This document shows positions 1 through 9,185 of a stretch of 10,661 nt of DNA, in pieces. The stretch is from Basidiobolus heterosporus B8920 (Eukaryota; Basidiobolomycota; Basidiobolomycetes; Basidiobolales; Basidiobolaceae). The stretch spans positions 1 to 10,661 of the forward strand of contig JNET01030811.1 in assembly GCA_000697455.1 (NCBI GenBank). The letters are read 5' to 3'. Under the pieces are notes generated by a model. That model searched no databases. It was not told the DNA's origin and saw only the letters and a list, made by a program, of their open reading frames with translations. Numbering within the stretch: position 1 is the first letter of the stretch; each line of letters starts with the position of its first letter. The position numbers and the translations under genes were made by a program.

Positions 1-1990
1 GCCGATCAAGATCTGCTGGATTTGTTGGACGAAATTGAAGAGCAACAATCCCAACAATCTCAACTAAAGGTTCCCGAAGATGTATTGGAGATTGAGAACG
101 ACTCAACCACAGTTGGATCTTTACCAACTCTTAAGTTTATTCGTACTGGATACCCTTCCAAACCCAAAGATCAGACAGCTTCTAGTACTTCAGGCCAGAG
201 TATTCAGGCCAACATGGACAGTCCCCTATTAAAATCAAGAACCAGCATTTCAAACGATCATTCTTCTACTTCTAGCAAGGAAATCCCACCTATTTCAGGT
301 GAACTGAATAAGCCCGCCTCCCCAATTCCGTCCCATTCTTCAACATCAAAGAGTAGTCAAGTCCCAGCTCTATCAGGAAGTCAGAAACTTCAGGGATTTT
401 TGTATAAAAAACCGAAGAGCAGTCAAAGTACACCCTCTAAGAATCAGACCAACAACAATAATAATAATAGTACTTCGACAAAAAGCTCCGAAGATTTACC
501 AATTCCCAGTATCCCTGCAAAGTCTCATGGAAGTGCCACAGAGTCATTACCAGGTCAAAATAGTCGTATTACCTCAACCTTCCAATCTCACAAGCAACGA
601 CCCGCTCATGAGTCAAACCGACCGGCACTTGATGTGCTCAACAAACAAGAAAATACCAATTTAAAGACGCCATCGAAACCCAAATCCGACTTTTTAGCAA
701 CGCTAAATGCTAACCGTGCGCATACTCCAATGAATCAGACACTTTGCAAATCTGTTTCGGAACCTCGACAAAATGCTCGAGGTAGCAGCATTACATCAAC
801 ATCCCACACGGACAGGAAGAACTATAGTACCGGAAAGATCAAATCCAGAGTGCGTAGACTCCCTGGGCCAGCGGGAGATATACTTGCTCTAGGATCATTC
901 GATTCAAAGACCAAACCAGTCAATCAAGATTCTTCTGGTACAAGCCTACTGAGCTCACCCAAAACCCCTTCACGTAGCCGCCACTCGGCTTTCCAGGAGG
1001 ATGATTTTATTTCAGGAGCTTGGTCTAAAATGCTAACCACGTTGAATCTCCCTAAATACACTCCAGCAACTGCCCCATTTGTTAAAAATACGTCACCCTT
1101 CCTTAGCTATAATATTCAGTACATATTGGAGCACGGATTTCAAAAGAAAATCCCCTACGTTATATTGATGATCAAGGAAACAAGGTCGAATGAAATCAAC
1201 GTAGGCGTGACCTTTGTTGATCCGACCGGCGAAATCAGTGGCACCATTCATCGAAAAGTCGTGGAGATGTATCCGGATGATATTGCTACCGGGACAGTCT
1301 TAGTATTGCAACAGGTAGTAACAAATGCTCTTTAACTGATGGCTGTTCAAGTTGCTCATTCCTTGCTATTGATAGGTATCCGTCTTCAGTCCCAGTTTGC
1401 ATTCTCATTACCTCAACGTCACCCCACAAAATATCGTCCATCTGTTCCCATCAACTCGGGAGGAAGTTCTTTCCCCCGCTGCAACTCAGTCCAGCTGTCA
1501 GCCTAGCGATCCTTCTATTTCTCCGCTGAAAGAAAAGTCGAAATTCAACTTTACCGACTCTATGCTTCATCAATCACAACCTTTTGCCCCAGAGGAACAG
1601 GACAACTTAGTCGGGTTACCATTACAGAGTAGAACCACCGTTGACGCAGACTCTACTTCCTCCGATGCAGATATCCCACTTTTTCTCAAACGAAAAAGCT
1701 CCGAATTGGTAGAAACGTCGAACGTGTTAGATGAATCCAAGTTTCCTGAGCCGAAGAGGCAGTTGTTCACTGATCGATTGTTTAGTAAGAATCTAGAGAT
1801 CTCCAGCAAGCCTCTATCCGAGCCTTGTAAAAATATGACGGAAACTGAGCTCACGATAAGCAGTCCAACAACAAAGATAGAACAGTCATCGCAACCATTG
1901 TTTTCGAATAGTCAACCGGTCGTTGAGGAGGATTTAGAATGCTTGCTGGACGGCATCGAAGAATCGTTTTTCGAAGACGATTTACTTTGA
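1..1990 (+). CDS. HROB: HROB (MCM8IP/C17orf53) homologue, 5'-partial, two exons
   Basis: Homologous-recombination OB-fold protein, a nuclear factor that in animals binds and stimulates the MCM8-MCM9 helicase during repair synthesis. Exons are 1-1314 and 1376-1990, giving 642 visible residues (human HROB is about 650). The reading frame is open at base 1, so only a short N-terminus is missing. The intron (61 nt, 1315-1375, GTAGTA...GATAG, phase 0) is placed by homology: joining gives QQ|VSVFSPSLHSHYLNVTP, matching the human segment around FSPSLRNHYLNVTP. Visible blocks: an N-terminal acidic DQDLLDLLDEIEE; a long disordered Ser/Pro/Asn-rich linker with an Asn run (451-468); RRLPGPAG at residues 285-292, as in human RRFPGPAG; the OB-fold core from about residue 333 across the intron to about 463, with VTFVDPTGEISGTIHR; and a C-terminal DLECLLDGIEESFFEDD, like human DLDGLLSELPEDFF. 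The order of blocks is that of the family. HROB identity is firm; MCM8-MCM9 partnership in this organism is inferred. Confidence 0.92.
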
Positions 1991-2092
1991 AGTTGATGCC
2001 ATACCATTTTTTGACTTTTTGTATATAGAAACTGATTGAAAGCCAAGCAATTTTCACAACCATGTATTGTTATTAGCGCTTGATTGGTTTAT

Positions 2093-2448
2093 GGACGTTT
2101 ATTGCTTGAGCTATGATCTACGCATTCAAGTTTTCCTTCCCTCATCTATCTATTAGAAATATTGTAGAATGAAGTCTATTCATTGGAAATATTGTAGAAT
2201 AAAGTCTATTCATTGGAAATATTGTAGAATAAAGTCTATTCATTGGAAATATTGTAGAATAATGTCTGCTCATTGGAAATATTGTAGAACAAACTCGACC
2301 GGACCAGGGATGATTGGGTGACAGTGATTTACTGCTCAATCAAAAGAAAAAAGAAAATACATAGTTCATGAGGCTAACAAGAGAAAAAGAAACCATTCAA
2401 TAACACTCCGGGGTCTAAACCTCTTTAGAGAGCTAGGGATTTTATTGG
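2093..2448. promoter_or_regulatory. Cluster of inverted CCAAT boxes upstream of TRM7
   Basis: ATTGG, the reverse complement of CCAAT, occurs at 2093-2097, 2182-2186, 2212-2216, 2242-2246, 2272-2276, 2313-2317 and 2444-2448, all in the same orientation. Four copies come from the 30-bp repeat and are spaced exactly 30 bp apart; the other three are independent. CCAAT is bound by the HAP/NF-Y complex in fungi and animals. Together these sites fill the gap before the TRM7 start at 2462. I see no convincing TATA box. A role in TRM7 expression is inference from position, motif and number only. Confidence 0.35.
2151..2291. repeat. 30-bp minisatellite, about 4.7 units
   Basis: Head-to-tail units begin at 2151, 2181, 2211, 2241 and 2271 and share the core ATTGGAAATATTGTAGAA. 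Units 2 and 3 are identical, unit 1 differs at a few bases (ATTAG for ATTGG, GAATGAAG for GAATAAAG), unit 4 differs near its 3' end, and unit 5 is cut short by unrelated sequence. There are no spacers. It lies 161 bp after the HROB stop and about 170 bp before the TRM7 start. Units 2 and 3 contain AATAAA (2198-2203 and 2228-2233), which could serve as HROB poly(A) signals, since no canonical hexamer lies closer to the HROB stop. Confidence 0.95.
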
Positions 2449-2461
2449 CGATATTTAAACC

Positions 2462-3803
2462 ATGGGTAAAACCTCTAAAGACAAAAGAGATGTATATTAC
2501 CGATTAGCAAAAGAGCAGGGTTGGCGTGCTCGTAGTGCTTTTAAATTACTTCAAGTTGATGAGGAATTCAATTTGTTCGAAGGTGCGTCCGTGTGTGTGT
2601 GTCGTCTCGACATTTAGTTTGAACGCTCATCTTTCTGAACTTCCGTTGTAGGGGTTAAACGTGCGGTAGATCTGTGTGCAGCACCTGGGAGTTGGTCTCA
2701 AGTTCTCAGTCAAAAATTAAGGTAAACCCTTACGTGGTTGTATACCTCACCCTCATGCAGAAACGATATCAACCCTTGTTTTCTTCACGTAGTCAAAATG
2801 TAGAGCAGGACGAGGAACAAGCCAAGATTGTAGCAGTAGACTTGCAAGCAATGGTAGAGGCTTTCGTGTAGTTATTTTTGGCATTCCAACTCGGTCGAAC
2901 TCAACATATATTTCTCGGCATTAGGCCCCACTTTCGGGAGTGATTCAACTTCAAGGTGATATTACTAAAGTTTCCACCGCAGAAAAGATCATCTCCTATT
3001 TTGAAGGGGAAATGGCAGACATCGTGGTATGCGACGGAGCACCTGATGGTAATTGTCTAGTAAACTTAGTCTCTTACAGAGTATCGTTGTATTTACCAGA
3101 CCATTCTTAGTTACTGGACTTCACGACATGGATGAATATATCCAAGCCCAGCTACTATTGGCTGTAAGTTAGATTGAACTGGTGGTTCACCAACGCCCAT
3201 CCAACGCCCACTCATACCATCTTGATTAGGCTCTCAATATCACTACTCACGTCCTTCGCCCAGGGGGATCCTTTGTTGCCAAAATCTTCCGTGGCAAGGA
3301 TATCACATTGTTGTACGCTCAACTTAAAATCTTCTTCAAGACAGTGACCTGTAGCAAACCAAGAAGCTCTCGTAACTCCAGTATTGGTAATTCAATCATG
3401 ACCATCTCTTACTACTAGTTGAGATTTATTCATACGACATATTCATACGACATTTACGTAGAGGCTTTCATTGTCTGCCAAGACTACTCTCCACCCAAAG
3501 GCTATCAGCCTACTATGGCCAACCCGTTGCTTGATTTATCTTACGGTGGGTACCTTGTGATCGTATACCTATTCTATGATCGATCTAACCCTTAACGCTA
3601 AACGAACAGGTGCCATCAGTGAACTTGCTGGCCCAAACCGAGAAATCGTTCCTTTTATCGCATGCGGAGATCTCAGCGGGTTTGATTCGGATCAGACACA
3701 TCTCTTGGCCACTGCCTTGGATCCTACCCAATCCAATCCTATCCAATCCCCTATTAGTCTACCCTACAAAACCACCATTAATCTGAAACGTCCAGATTTC
3801 TAA
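2462..3803 (+). CDS. TRM7: TRM7/FTSJ1 tRNA 2'-O-ribose methyltransferase, complete, eight exons
   Basis: SAM-dependent enzyme of the FtsJ/RrmJ family. Trm7 methylates the 2'-OH of nucleotides 32 and 34 in the anticodon loop of certain tRNAs (Phe, Trp, Leu), working with Trm732 for position 32 and Trm734 for position 34. Exons: 2462-2582, 2652-2721, 2793-2853, 2925-3048, 3111-3163, 3230-3386, 3462-3545, 3610-3803; all seven introns (62-75 nt) are GT-AG. The product is 287 residues, close to the eukaryotic family length. The start [14 protein letters not shown] matches the family N-terminus and follows ACC. SAM site: [14 protein letters not shown] from residue 46 and VAVDLQAM at 77-84. The K-D-K-E catalytic tetrad is visible as K28 (SAFKL), D121 (DGAPDV), K161 (FVAKIF) and E196 (IEAF). 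The C-terminus keeps the family's FIACGDL...FDSD and QSP...PYK motifs. It looks intact and functional. Confidence 0.97.
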
Positions 3804-3851
3804 GAAAAGCTACTTTGAATATCCGTATCACACACTACACATATGGATGTA

Positions 3852-3857
3852 AATAAA
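3852..3857 (+). terminator. Poly(A) signal of TRM7
   Basis: A canonical AATAAA begins 49 nt after the TRM7 stop codon, a usual distance for 3'-end formation in a compact fungal gene. No other AATAAA lies nearer to the stop. Confidence 0.55.
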
Positions 3858-4187
3858 CGTGAAAATCAGATCAGTAAAGAAAAGGCGTTTATTTTAGAAT
3901 ACAATTAGTGTCCATCAAATCTATCCAAAAATTTGTCTTTGAAAGGTTATCGTAACGTATAGCGCATCGTATGATATATCGAATAGTATGACGGAAATCA
4001 TTCGTACGATGGCGATGATTAAGGATTAAGTGTTTTCCTTGGGTTTGAGTTGATTAGGGAGTGGGGAGTGGGGAGAAAGAGGTATCTTCTAGCTTTGTCT
4101 AATTTGGTGGTCAGTTAAAAGATACACTGGGTAGAAGGGTCTCTTGCTTGGAATTCTGTTAAGGATGGGAGTAAAGAAAAGGATTAA

Positions 4188-4193
4188 TTTAAT
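4188..4193 (-). terminator. Poly(A) signal of the multi-KH gene
   Basis: On the minus strand ATTAAA, the commonest variant of AATAAA, lies a little over 50 nt after the stop codon at 4246-4248. The setting is AT-rich, so chance occurrence is possible. Confidence 0.4.
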
Positions 4194-4245
4194 AAAATCG
4201 GAGTTTTTTCAGTTCTACAGAGATCATCGATCTGGTCAGATGGAT

Positions 4246-7200
4246 TTAAAATCCGTAATAACCAGAATAGAGCGACGATCTGGGAGCTGCTTTGCCTCCA
4301 GCCCCAGGTGAACCACTGGATGGTACCTGAAATGGATTAAATCCTTGTCCAGGGACTCGTCTATTGGACCACCCTGAAAAATTGCTCTGAAAAGGCTTGC
4401 TTTCTTGGAATACTTGCCGAGGTGCGGCATTGTACTGTGCTCTGTTCGACACATCTAACAAAGAAACATCTGAATACCTGTAATCTATTTCATATACTAA
4501 AGAAGTACCATTCGTACTGTCAGGAGGATAATTTGACCACATGGAATTCTTGGCGTTGTTCTAAAGTGCAAGTTGGGGTGTTACTATCATTTCCATACTT
4601 GTTCAACCCTGGGGATACTCACTTTTTCTTCAAAGAATGACTCAGAGACAGCACGAGCTGAGCGCTGAATTTGAAGCTAGTTTCAGAATATACAAATCAG
4701 TAAGTAATAAAAATCCGAAGTAGTATATTATGGCTCACATTGGATGTAATTCCCTGCTCAGTTTGTCGTCTCTACATTCCAATCAAATCAAATCAATCAA
4801 GTTATACTTTCACGTAAAAATGTGCTTCGATATTTACTTGGACTGTAGGCCCGAAAAATGAAGCGGTGGACCTCTGATCGAACAACGAATAGCTTCGATT
4901 ATCTCTTATGTGGCCTGTATCATTTGAATTAGTTTTGAATATCATATAGCTGTATGTGCTACACCACATAGTTTACCTGAGTTGGAGGCGGAAATATGTC
5001 GACGTGAAAGATGGAAGGTATCTTCATCTGAAATGCCAAAACCAGTGTTCGTAATAGGAACCTGTAGAGAAATGTTAGAAACGCAGGCGAGGAGAGAGCC
5101 AACTATATGAGCTTACGTGGCTTGCGATAAGAAACTCCTGTAGCATTTGCTGAGCCCGTGGGATCAGGTTCGCTTCCCTAGACTCGTACCTCATCAAGAA
5201 TGTGTAAAAGCCTTGATCCATAGTGTTGTTTCTAGTGGACGAGAAGTCATTGAAGTCACATGGTGGTGCTAACAAGATGATATTCAGTTCATGCTTGATT
5301 CTTTGAGTCAAGAACCTGAACGCTTCAGAGTCAACTGCAAGATGCAAGGCAGTAGATAATGGATAGCGAGTACGGCTCTCATTTAATGCAAGGTCTTGCA
5401 GTCTCTGTGAAACATGTATGGCTGGTTCGTACGAGTCCTGGCCCGATAGAGCTGAATATGCAAATCCGGAGTCTTTGCGGGTGAAATTGCTCTTCGGCAT
5501 TGGCAAGGGCTCAGATACAAATCCAGATGTAAAATGATCATTGGAATTAAGAAGCCATTCCTGGTCCTATAATAGATGTACTTGGTTAACAAATACTGTA
5601 GTGAAGTGCAAAGCTTGTCTACATGCCTTGCTCTCAACCATATCTATGATGGTTTTCTTGAAATTCCCTAAATTCTGAATGTTCTTGGCGGGGGTTCTTG
5701 CAACAACATTATCACCAGTGTCCACACATACTCCCTGAGCGGCAAACTCCTCAGCTGTAGAAAATTTCACATAAACACCGAATTGTTTCATAATCCTTTG
5801 AATGTTCTTTCCACCCACTCCGATAATGCGTTTGTGATAATTCTCGGGGACATAAAAAGAAATCTCGGCTGGAAGCTCCTCCTAAATTCAGTCGAGTTTA
5901 GAAGGAATTGCAGTGAGCACCCACATTCAGATTATGGGTTTACCTGAAGAAGCTTTAACCCTTCAAGAGTTTTACCGCACTCTGGGCTATAAATGTTGAT
6001 AAAGAAATTGAATTCATTCAAGTTTTCGAACCCGATCTTGGTATTTGCCACTTTCATGATCTTGTTGATCTTTCCATTCTTTTTCCCACTAATAAATTCT
6101 CTGTGTTCAGAAGCCAATTCCACTTGAAACTTAGTTTCTCGTTGGAAAAGCTAAGCGGTTACGAGGAATAAGTATCTCAACCAACAAATAACCAATCTGG
6201 TTTCGCTTACCTGGAATGAATACTCGTTGCCGATCAATCGAAAGGCAGTCTTAAGCTGATCAGGCTCTCCACACACCTCAAAGCAATAATTACGAAAAGT
6301 TATTTCAGCACCAGATGCCATGCAGATACGATCCATTAGTTGCTCAGTTTCCTCTCTAGAAGGCAGCTGAACAGCCTGGCTACTGGGAATGTTATTTTCC
6401 AACCAAAGCCACCCGGAGAATATACCGCTGGTCTGTGCAAATATAAAATAAAAATCAGGACCAGAATCAGCTTAGTTAATGCTAGCACTGAAGCCTACCA
6501 TTTGCATGATTGTTTTTGTAGTCCGAGAAACTTCTACTTCATTCTGGCCATAGACAATAATATATGGATGTGCTTGGCTGGCATCAGGAAATATTATAGA
6601 GGTACCTGTTAAAGAACTCTATCTCAACATCACACATTACAGACAGTATGCTTCCTTTAGATGCTTACCATTATTCTCCGTGGAGGCTATTAGCTCAGAA
6701 TACTTGAGAATTGGCAACCAGTCAAATTTTCTTGGCTGCAAGGTAATGTGTCTCTTGATCAGATCCATATTCTATAGATAACAATATACTTTAGGAAAAT
6801 AGCGGTACACTTGAAAATTACTGATGACCATACCGCTTTGTATACAGAATCGGTCAGCATTTGTACAGCCTTTTCGACCTGGTTTCGATCGCCCAGAACG
6901 AGAATGCTTCTGGGAGGAGTGGTAACAGAGTTGGTTTCCAAAAAATTACCAAATGGTTTGGGTATCGTGATTTTAGTGTGCGTCTCTTTTTCTATGGATC
7001 TAATATACGAGCAATTGGGACCGGACACAATTCCCAATAGATGCGCATCAACCTTGAGCTCTTCGCAATGCATGTTACGCTGAAAGATAGAACCAAGATG
7101 TTAGTAAGTCTGGCACACTGAAAACTTAAAAATCCCTTACTTGAACTTGTTCAAGACGTAAAATTGCCTGTCTGGCTGCCTCAACTGCTTTGGGCTTTCC

Positions 7201-7776
7201 CTGAAGGGAAATGCTTACACCAGTTTCGGCGCCAGAAAAGCCCAATGCATTTGTTGGAGTCATATTGATAACAATGTCTTCATCTCGAATGATATCATCT
7301 ATTTTGGCCTGGATCTCTGGCTTCCACGCGTTGCCTTCAAATAAGCTACCGTCACATCGAATCCTTAAGGTCACTCCTGCCTGTATGATCGAACATAATT
7401 AGTGGGTGATTTACAGGATGGAATGAGGATTAATTACCTCGGAAGGATATCTTTCCAAAAGGGTTCTTTGTGTAACTGCGAGTTGAGGAGACGGACCTGA
7501 CAAGATGACCAAGTAACGAATGGCGGCCTCTTGCTCATCAGTGACACATTTATTTAAGTTAATGGGTTTGATTTCGTAAGAGCATGGCAATGTTACAATT
7601 TGCTCGCAAAAACGAGTCAACTTGCTCAGAGGCAGACCATTTGGTTCGTATTGACAGTCGTTGGAAGGGTTATCTTTAGAAAATGTGTCAACAGAAGTAT
7701 TATCGAGGTCGTAGATGTCATGGATATTATTCAGGACGGGTTGAACAAGGCAGAAAGCAACAGATGCGGAATCCAT
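4246..7776 (-). CDS. Multi-KH-domain RNA-binding protein (Khd4/Bicaudal-C/vigilin-like), complete, 14 exons
   Basis: Probable cytoplasmic mRNA-binding regulator. Exons (minus, 5' to 3'): 7776-7438, 7380-7141, 7079-6834, 6771-6669, 6605-6499, 6432-6211, 6150-5944, 5881-5627, 5566-5117, 5061-4977, 4914-4838, 4771-4739, 4676-4623, 4560-4246; 910 residues. Introns are 55-66 nt, GT-AG except one GC-AG. About eight KH-like modules fill residues 45-723. The clearest is module 7 (489-573) with YHKRIIGVGGKNIQRIM, canonical GXXG at 509-512. Module 6 (420-488) has FISGKKNGKINKIM; module 3 (194-275) has SGPNCSYIRSI. The others keep mainly the last strand and helix, as in VSISLQGKPKAVEAARQAIL. Residues 724-910 are a Ser/Gly/Pro/aromatic disordered tail ending GYYGF. 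The start is the first ATG of the long first-exon frame, with A at -3. Ustilago Khd4 is the likeliest fungal relative; the family is sure, orthology is not. Confidence 0.9.
4739..4771 (-). other. 33-nt frame-neutral microexon (exon 12) of the multi-KH gene
   Basis: Eleven codons (RRQTEQGITSN, residues 778-788) lie between a TAG acceptor at 4774-4772 and a GTGAGC donor starting at 4738. Both flanking introns are phase 0, so including or skipping it keeps the frame of the disordered tail. The upstream intron ends in a TTGAT-rich tract (4781-4805 on the plus strand as AATCA repeats). The exon is supported by splice signals and frame, not by homology. Confidence 0.6.
5567..5626 (-). other. GC-AG intron (intron 8) of the multi-KH gene
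   Basis: Between VESK and DQEWLL the only donor that keeps the frame is AAG|GCATGT, paired with TTATAG|GAC. The length (60 nt) and phase (0) match the other introns, and a GTTAAC branch-like motif lies near its 3' end. Retention would read into an in-frame stop. The nearby GT at 5622-5621 would create a stop or frameshift with each AG acceptor tried. GC donors are a known minor class spliced by the ordinary spliceosome. Confidence 0.75.
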
Positions 7777-9185
7777 TATTGGTAAGCAAAAATGTAGAGA
7801 TATCTCGAGAGTAGAAGTAATTGCTAATAAGTTTAGAACTCTCACGGCCTACTTTACCTTATATATCCACTCATAAATGGAGGCGGATAGATCTAGAATA
7901 TAAAGGCCAAGCATTAAAAACAAAGTTATTCACGGAAAAACAGAAAATAACAGATGTTCAGATAATTTCCTTAACAGTCGCATCGGTAATCTAAACATTG
8001 TTCTATTCCCCAGGTCTGTTTCTCTGCTAATCATTAGTAATGTTGAATTTTGTTACTACATCAGTGATTGCTAACTGCAAGTAAATCGATGTTTTTCATG
8101 ATCTGCAGATGCGAAAAGATTGCAAATTCAACCCATAGGCAATTGTCTAGGGATGGTCCTTATTGTGAACATTGTACTAGTCCTGTACTCTGTATCCTTC
8201 ATTTTATGCGATCATGCGATCGCCCGCTGTTGTTGAATTATATGGGCTATGTACAGCACATCCTTGACAATCAGTGATTGTCACCATTTAGGTAGAGTCG
8301 AATCTATGTGTTTCGCGGGTAGTGAATCGAAACATGGTGTATTCACACTGATACAAAGCTCTAACCACAATTTGCATGAAATCATACGCTCAAATGTTTT
8401 GGTCACATATAGATTTCAATTCAAAATGAGACAACAATTGGTGCATGTCTGCAACCTAATATAGCTTCCGATGGATCTATAACAATAGTGACGACATACG
8501 CGGAGAAACACGCTAGCCTTCTATTCAGAATATGCGCGTAACTTTCACTTTAGGTTTGCTTTTGGGCTGCTCACTAGATTCATTAGATTTTATAGTTGCA
8601 AAAGGTTTCGACTGATTTTTCGGGACGCCAAATAGTTTGCTTACAATATGAGGTAATGGGTTTGGTCACTCGTAGGTGTAATAACAATCCAAGTCTAGAA
8701 CATAGGCAAACGTAATTTTGTATGCTAAGAACAGTTGGGTTGATTGTAGAGTGGGACTGTCCTAACAGGAAAATGTTACAGTATCACTCCTTAAGAGGTA
8801 CGTATGGGAACAACTTGTTTATATGTTGCCATATAGATTCGAAGAGGTAATGGCAAAAGCCACAACTGCGTTTTCTCAGTTGATACTGTGGAAATATATT
8901 CAAACCAATATTCTTCTCCTTAAATGTTCTCCGTAGTTTGCAATTGTTAAGATGTTTTGGAATCTTAATTGTGACTTATTGCAGTAGATTCGGTAGGGGG
9001 AATCATTTTATCCGTAGTCTACTATGTCCTGTTAGTTATCCTTTGTTCATTTACTTTATGGTTATTTATATGCGTGCAAAATTGGGGATTCTTGGGGATT
9101 CATTGATAGCATCACTGAGATAAAACATCAGTGGGTTGCTTTAGTGATCGTCAAGTTTGTTTAATCTTTTAACTATGACACAATT
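7777..9185. other. Gene-free stretch upstream of the multi-KH gene
   Basis: The first 100 to 300 bp should contain the 5' UTR and promoter of the multi-KH gene. Beyond that I see no open frame with recognisable protein motifs, no spliceable exon chain, no terminal inverted repeats and no RNA gene. Small direct repeats exist, such as ATGCGATC twice at 8206-8221 and TTGGGGATTC twice near 9082-9102. Frames at 8068-8277, 8249-8464 and 8938-9123 are short and give peptides without family features. Confidence 0.55.
7858..7866 (-). promoter_or_regulatory. Possible TATA box of the multi-KH gene
   Basis: On the minus strand the sequence reads ATATATAAG, 82 to 90 nt upstream of the ATG. It is the best TATA match in the 5' flank. 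In AT-rich DNA such a match is weak evidence, and no transcript start is visible. Confidence 0.3.

Larger units (their letters stand above)
3804..4245. other. Convergent intergenic 3' region
   Basis: This 442-bp gap separates the 3' ends of TRM7 (+) and the multi-KH gene (-). It holds a poly(A) signal for each gene and a G-rich stretch at 4041-4073 with four G-runs (4041-4043, 4057-4059, 4063-4066, 4070-4073) containing a duplicated AGTGGGG. No coding signal is seen on either strand. Confidence 0.7.

Noticed and set aside
2151-2291. CRISPR-like regular repeats
   Set aside because: Units abut with no spacers, and the setting is eukaryotic.
2142-2339. Minus-strand open frame with a repeated ten-residue peptide over the minisatellite
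   Set aside because: A 30-bp unit equals ten codons, so one clean frame stays open through every copy. There is no conserved motif and no other exon.
6811-7083. Plus-strand open frame inside the multi-KH gene
   Set aside because: It is antisense to KH exon 3 and intron 3, whose minus-strand reading shows clear family motifs and splice sites.
8068-8277. Plus-strand frame with several cysteines (CRCEK, CEHC)
   Set aside because: It starts at TTG, the cysteine spacing fits no zinc motif I know, and no splice-linked exon was found.
8938-9123. Hydrophobic 61-codon plus-strand frame
   Set aside because: It starts at TTG and the hydrophobic run is what T-rich DNA gives by chance; there are no flanking coding signals.
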